Shown in pieces: positions 62,366-64,000 of a stretch of DNA of 64,000 nucleotides. Location of the stretch: NCBI RefSeq assembly GCF_002754375.1, contig NZ_PEFF01000001.1, positions 3,675,501 to 3,739,500 on the forward strand, in the 5' to 3' direction. Numbering within the stretch: the first letter of the stretch is position 1; every line of letters begins with the position of its first letter. The notes below the pieces were generated by a model. It saw only the letters and a list, made by a program, of their open reading frames with translations. It did no database searches and had not been told where the DNA came from. The translations under genes were made by a program, and so were the position numbers. This DNA is from Variovorax sp. 54 (GTDB lineage: Bacteria; Pseudomonadota; Gammaproteobacteria; Burkholderiales; Burkholderiaceae_C).

Positions 62366-62420
62366 CGGTCGACGGGCCGGTCGCGCAAAGAAACAACCAC
62401 CACCCCGAGGAGACCGCCCC

Positions 62421-63389
62421 ATGCAACGCCGCCAGTTCGCAGCGCAGGCCGCTGCCGTCATCACTGCCACGGCCCTCGCGCCGATGGCGTTCGCGCAGGA
62501 GCGCACGGTGCGCATCCTGATCGGCTTTCCGCCGGGCGGGTCGGCCGACGTGGTCGCGCGGTTGCTGGCCGACAAGATGCGTGTGTCGCTCGGGCAGAAC
62601 GTCATCATCGACAACAAGCCCGGCGCGGCGGGGCGCCTCGCGCTGGCCGAACTCAAGCGCTCGCCGCCGGACGGCAGCGTGCTCATCTTCTCGCCCAGCG
62701 GCGCGATGGTGATCCACCCGTGGCTGTATGCGAACCTCGGCTACGACCCGGCGAAAGACTTCACGCCGATCGCGCTCGGCAGCACCTTCGACTTCGCCGT
62801 GACGGCCGGGCCGGGTGCGCCGGCGGGCGACCTGAAGGCGGTGCTGGCCTGGATGAAGGCCAACCCCGCCAAGGCCAACTACGCGACCTCGGGCGCGGGC
62901 ACGGTGCCGCACTTCGCGGGCCAGTTGCTGGCGCACGCCGCGGGCGTGCCGATGACGCACGTCGCCTACCGCGGCGGTGCCCCGGCCGCGCAGGACCTCA
63001 TCGGCGGCCAGGTGCCGCTGATGGTCGACACGGCCTCGGAAACCATCGAGCACCACCGCGCGGGCAAGGTCCGCATCCTCGCGGTGACGGGCGAACAGCG
63101 CAGCCGTGCGCTGCCTGATGTGCCGACCTTGAAGGAGGCGGGGATCAACGTGACGGCCGATGCGTTCTTCGGGCTGTATGGCCCGCCGGGGATGTCGCCC
63201 GAGGTGGTCGCGCGGATCGACAAGGCTGTGGCCGACGCGGTGCGCATGCCGGATGTGCAGGACCGGATCTATGCGCTGGGGCTCGTGCCGGCGCATGCGG
63301 GGCCGGCCGAACTCGCCGCCATTCAGGCGACCCATCTGAAGCGGTGGGAAATGCCGATCAAGAACTCGGGGTTTAAAGCCGAGTCCTGA
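62421..63389 (+). CDS. Bug-type solute-binding protein
   Basis: This 322-residue protein has a signal peptide ending near MAFAQ and the Bug fold (VRILIGFPPGGSADVVARLL; LKAVLAWMKANPAKANYATSG). It may be co-transcribed with the aminotransferase, 55 bp upstream. No permease is adjacent. A convergent IclR gene follows. Confidence 0.87.
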   Translation: MQRRQFAAQAAAVITATALAPMAFAQERTVRILIGFPPGGSADVVARLLADKMRVSLGQNVIIDNKPGAAGRLALAELKRSPPDGSVLIFSPSGAMVIHPWLYANLGYDPAKDFTPIALGSTFDFAVTAGPGAPAGDLKAVLAWMKANPAKANYATSGAGTVPHFAGQLLAHAAGVPMTHVAYRGGAPAAQDLIGGQVPLMVDTASETIEHHRAGKVRILAVTGEQRSRALPDVPTLKEAGINVTADAFFGLYGPPGMSPEVVARIDKAVADAVRMPDVQDRIYALGLVPAHAGPAELAAIQATHLKRWEMPIKNSGFKAES

Positions 63390-63401
63390 GGCCCCGTATT
63401 T

Positions 63402-63514
63402 CTCCCTCCCCTTCCGGGGGAGGGCGGGGTGGGGGCACGGCGGCGGTCGATACGCTGCAGCCTGTGCAAAGGCCGCGTGCCCCCATCCCAACCTTCCCCC
63501 GGAAGGGGAAGGAG
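63402..63514. repeat. Paired-hairpin (BIME-like) element, copy C
   Basis: It has the same layout as copy A at 10.3 kb but in the opposite orientation: a CCCTCCCC hairpin first, then a GGGGGCAC stem pairing with GTGCCCCC, then a CCTTCCCC-type hairpin. The linkers again start GCGGGG and TTGGG. It lies between convergent genes, as copy A does. Confidence 0.75.
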
Positions 63515-63530
63515 CAAGAAAAGAAGGCCG

Positions 63531-64000
63531 TCAGACCTGGCCGCTGAGTTCCTTCGCCGCCGCCAGCACGGGCCCGACATAGGCCGCGTCATACCGATGC
63601 GTCGGCATCGTCAGCGTGACTGCCGCGGCCAGCCGCCCATCCGCATGGAACACCGGCGCCGAGATGCCCGCCAGTTCGGCCGTGCGGTCGCCCACGAGCG
63701 CGCAATAGCCTTGCGCGCGGATCGCGTCGTACAGCTTGCGCTCCTTCGCCCCACGCGGCCGTTCGGCCTCGGGCCCGAAGGCGATCAGCACGCGCGCGCC
63801 CGCGCCCCGGTCGTTGGGCAGCAGGTCGCCCGCGCGCACGTGGTCGCGCACCACATGCGACGAGTCGACGCGGAACTGGCACAGCCGCACCCAGCTGTCG
63901 CCCTGGTCCTGCCGCACGTGGTACGCCGCGCTCTCGCCGGTGGCCGCGGCGAGCGTGCGCAGCACCGGCAGCACGAGGCGGTCGAGCGACTGCGACGCCG
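63531..64000 (-). CDS. IclR-family regulator, C-terminal part
   Basis: The frame is open to the window edge, so the winged-helix N-terminus lies outside. The visible effector domain includes QSLDRLVLPVLRTLAAATGE and RAQGYCALVGDRTAELAGIS, as in IclR proteins. Its likely targets are the neighbouring Bug and aminotransferase genes, but that is inferred from position. Confidence 0.85.
   Translation of the reverse strand, partial: ASQSLDRLVLPVLRTLAAATGESAAYHVRQDQGDSWVRLCQFRVDSSHVVRDHVRAGDLLPNDRGAGARVLIAFGPEAERPRGAKERKLYDAIRAQGYCALVGDRTAELAGISAPVFHADGRLAAAVTLTMPTHRYDAAYVGPVLAAAKELSGQV

Overview
The window is about 70% GC, densely coded on both strands and almost free of mobile DNA. Gene content and order (hpf-ptsN-hprK, fur/bamE, the glycogen cluster, the betaproteobacterial glutamate-cysteine ligase, several Bug-type solute-binding proteins, single-domain EamA and DUF2917 proteins) point to a Betaproteobacterium of the Comamonadaceae, most likely Variovorax or a close relative. 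This is judged from families and composition only; no database search was possible.

Layout. 1-9.1 kb: the end of an MTA/SAH nucleosidase gene, a YoaK-like membrane protein, corA, a UvrD-like helicase, the hpf-ptsN-hprK nitrogen-PTS block, fur, the divergent bamE, and dapB. 9.1-10.3 kb: an exbB-exbD pair. 10.4-22.6 kb: a minus-strand glycogen/alpha-glucan cluster, transcribed alpha-glucosidase, glgB, glgX, glgC, glgA, glgP. Between glgB and glgX lies an 800-bp nested palindromic island. 22.7-35.8 kb: a plus-strand run with a flavin monooxygenase, leuS-lptE-holA, proA, gshA, kup, a BenE-type transporter and gshB. 35.8-43.2 kb: a minus-strand TonB-dependent receptor with a Fur-box-like site, then a five-gene array carrying four C-N hydrolases and one Bug protein. 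43.4-53.6 kb: a mixed set including a branched-chain amino acid binding protein, a DHA2 efflux pump, a zinc peptidase, a PPi-type phosphofructokinase, enoyl-CoA hydratase, a DUF2917/LysR divergent pair and a fasciclin lipoprotein. 53.8-55.0 kb: a structured leader ending in an intrinsic terminator, followed by two overlapping genes of unknown function. 55.1-64 kb: an EamA protein, a DUF1016 nuclease, an MFS transporter, malate synthase G, a haloacid dehalogenase, a short HisC-like aminotransferase, another Bug protein and the end of an IclR regulator.

How the genes work together. The glycogen genes encode ADP-glucose synthesis, chain elongation, branching, debranching and phosphorolysis. The PPi-type phosphofructokinase at 48-49 kb could feed on or supply this carbon pool. 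gshA and gshB give a complete glutathione route. hpf-ptsN-hprK links ribosome hibernation to the nitrogen PTS.

Most unusual features. (1) The glgB/glgX island: two copies of a multi-hairpin unit face each other, with base changes that preserve pairing, around a central paired-hairpin element. Related paired-hairpin elements recur at 10.3 and 63.4 kb. The DNA flanking the island shows a mirror-image strand skew, G+T-rich on its left and A+C-rich on its right, across two genes that point the same way. (2) The leader plus two-gene unit at 53.8-55.0 kb. (3) A DUF1016 nuclease gene carrying two palindromes as an in-frame 13-codon repeat.
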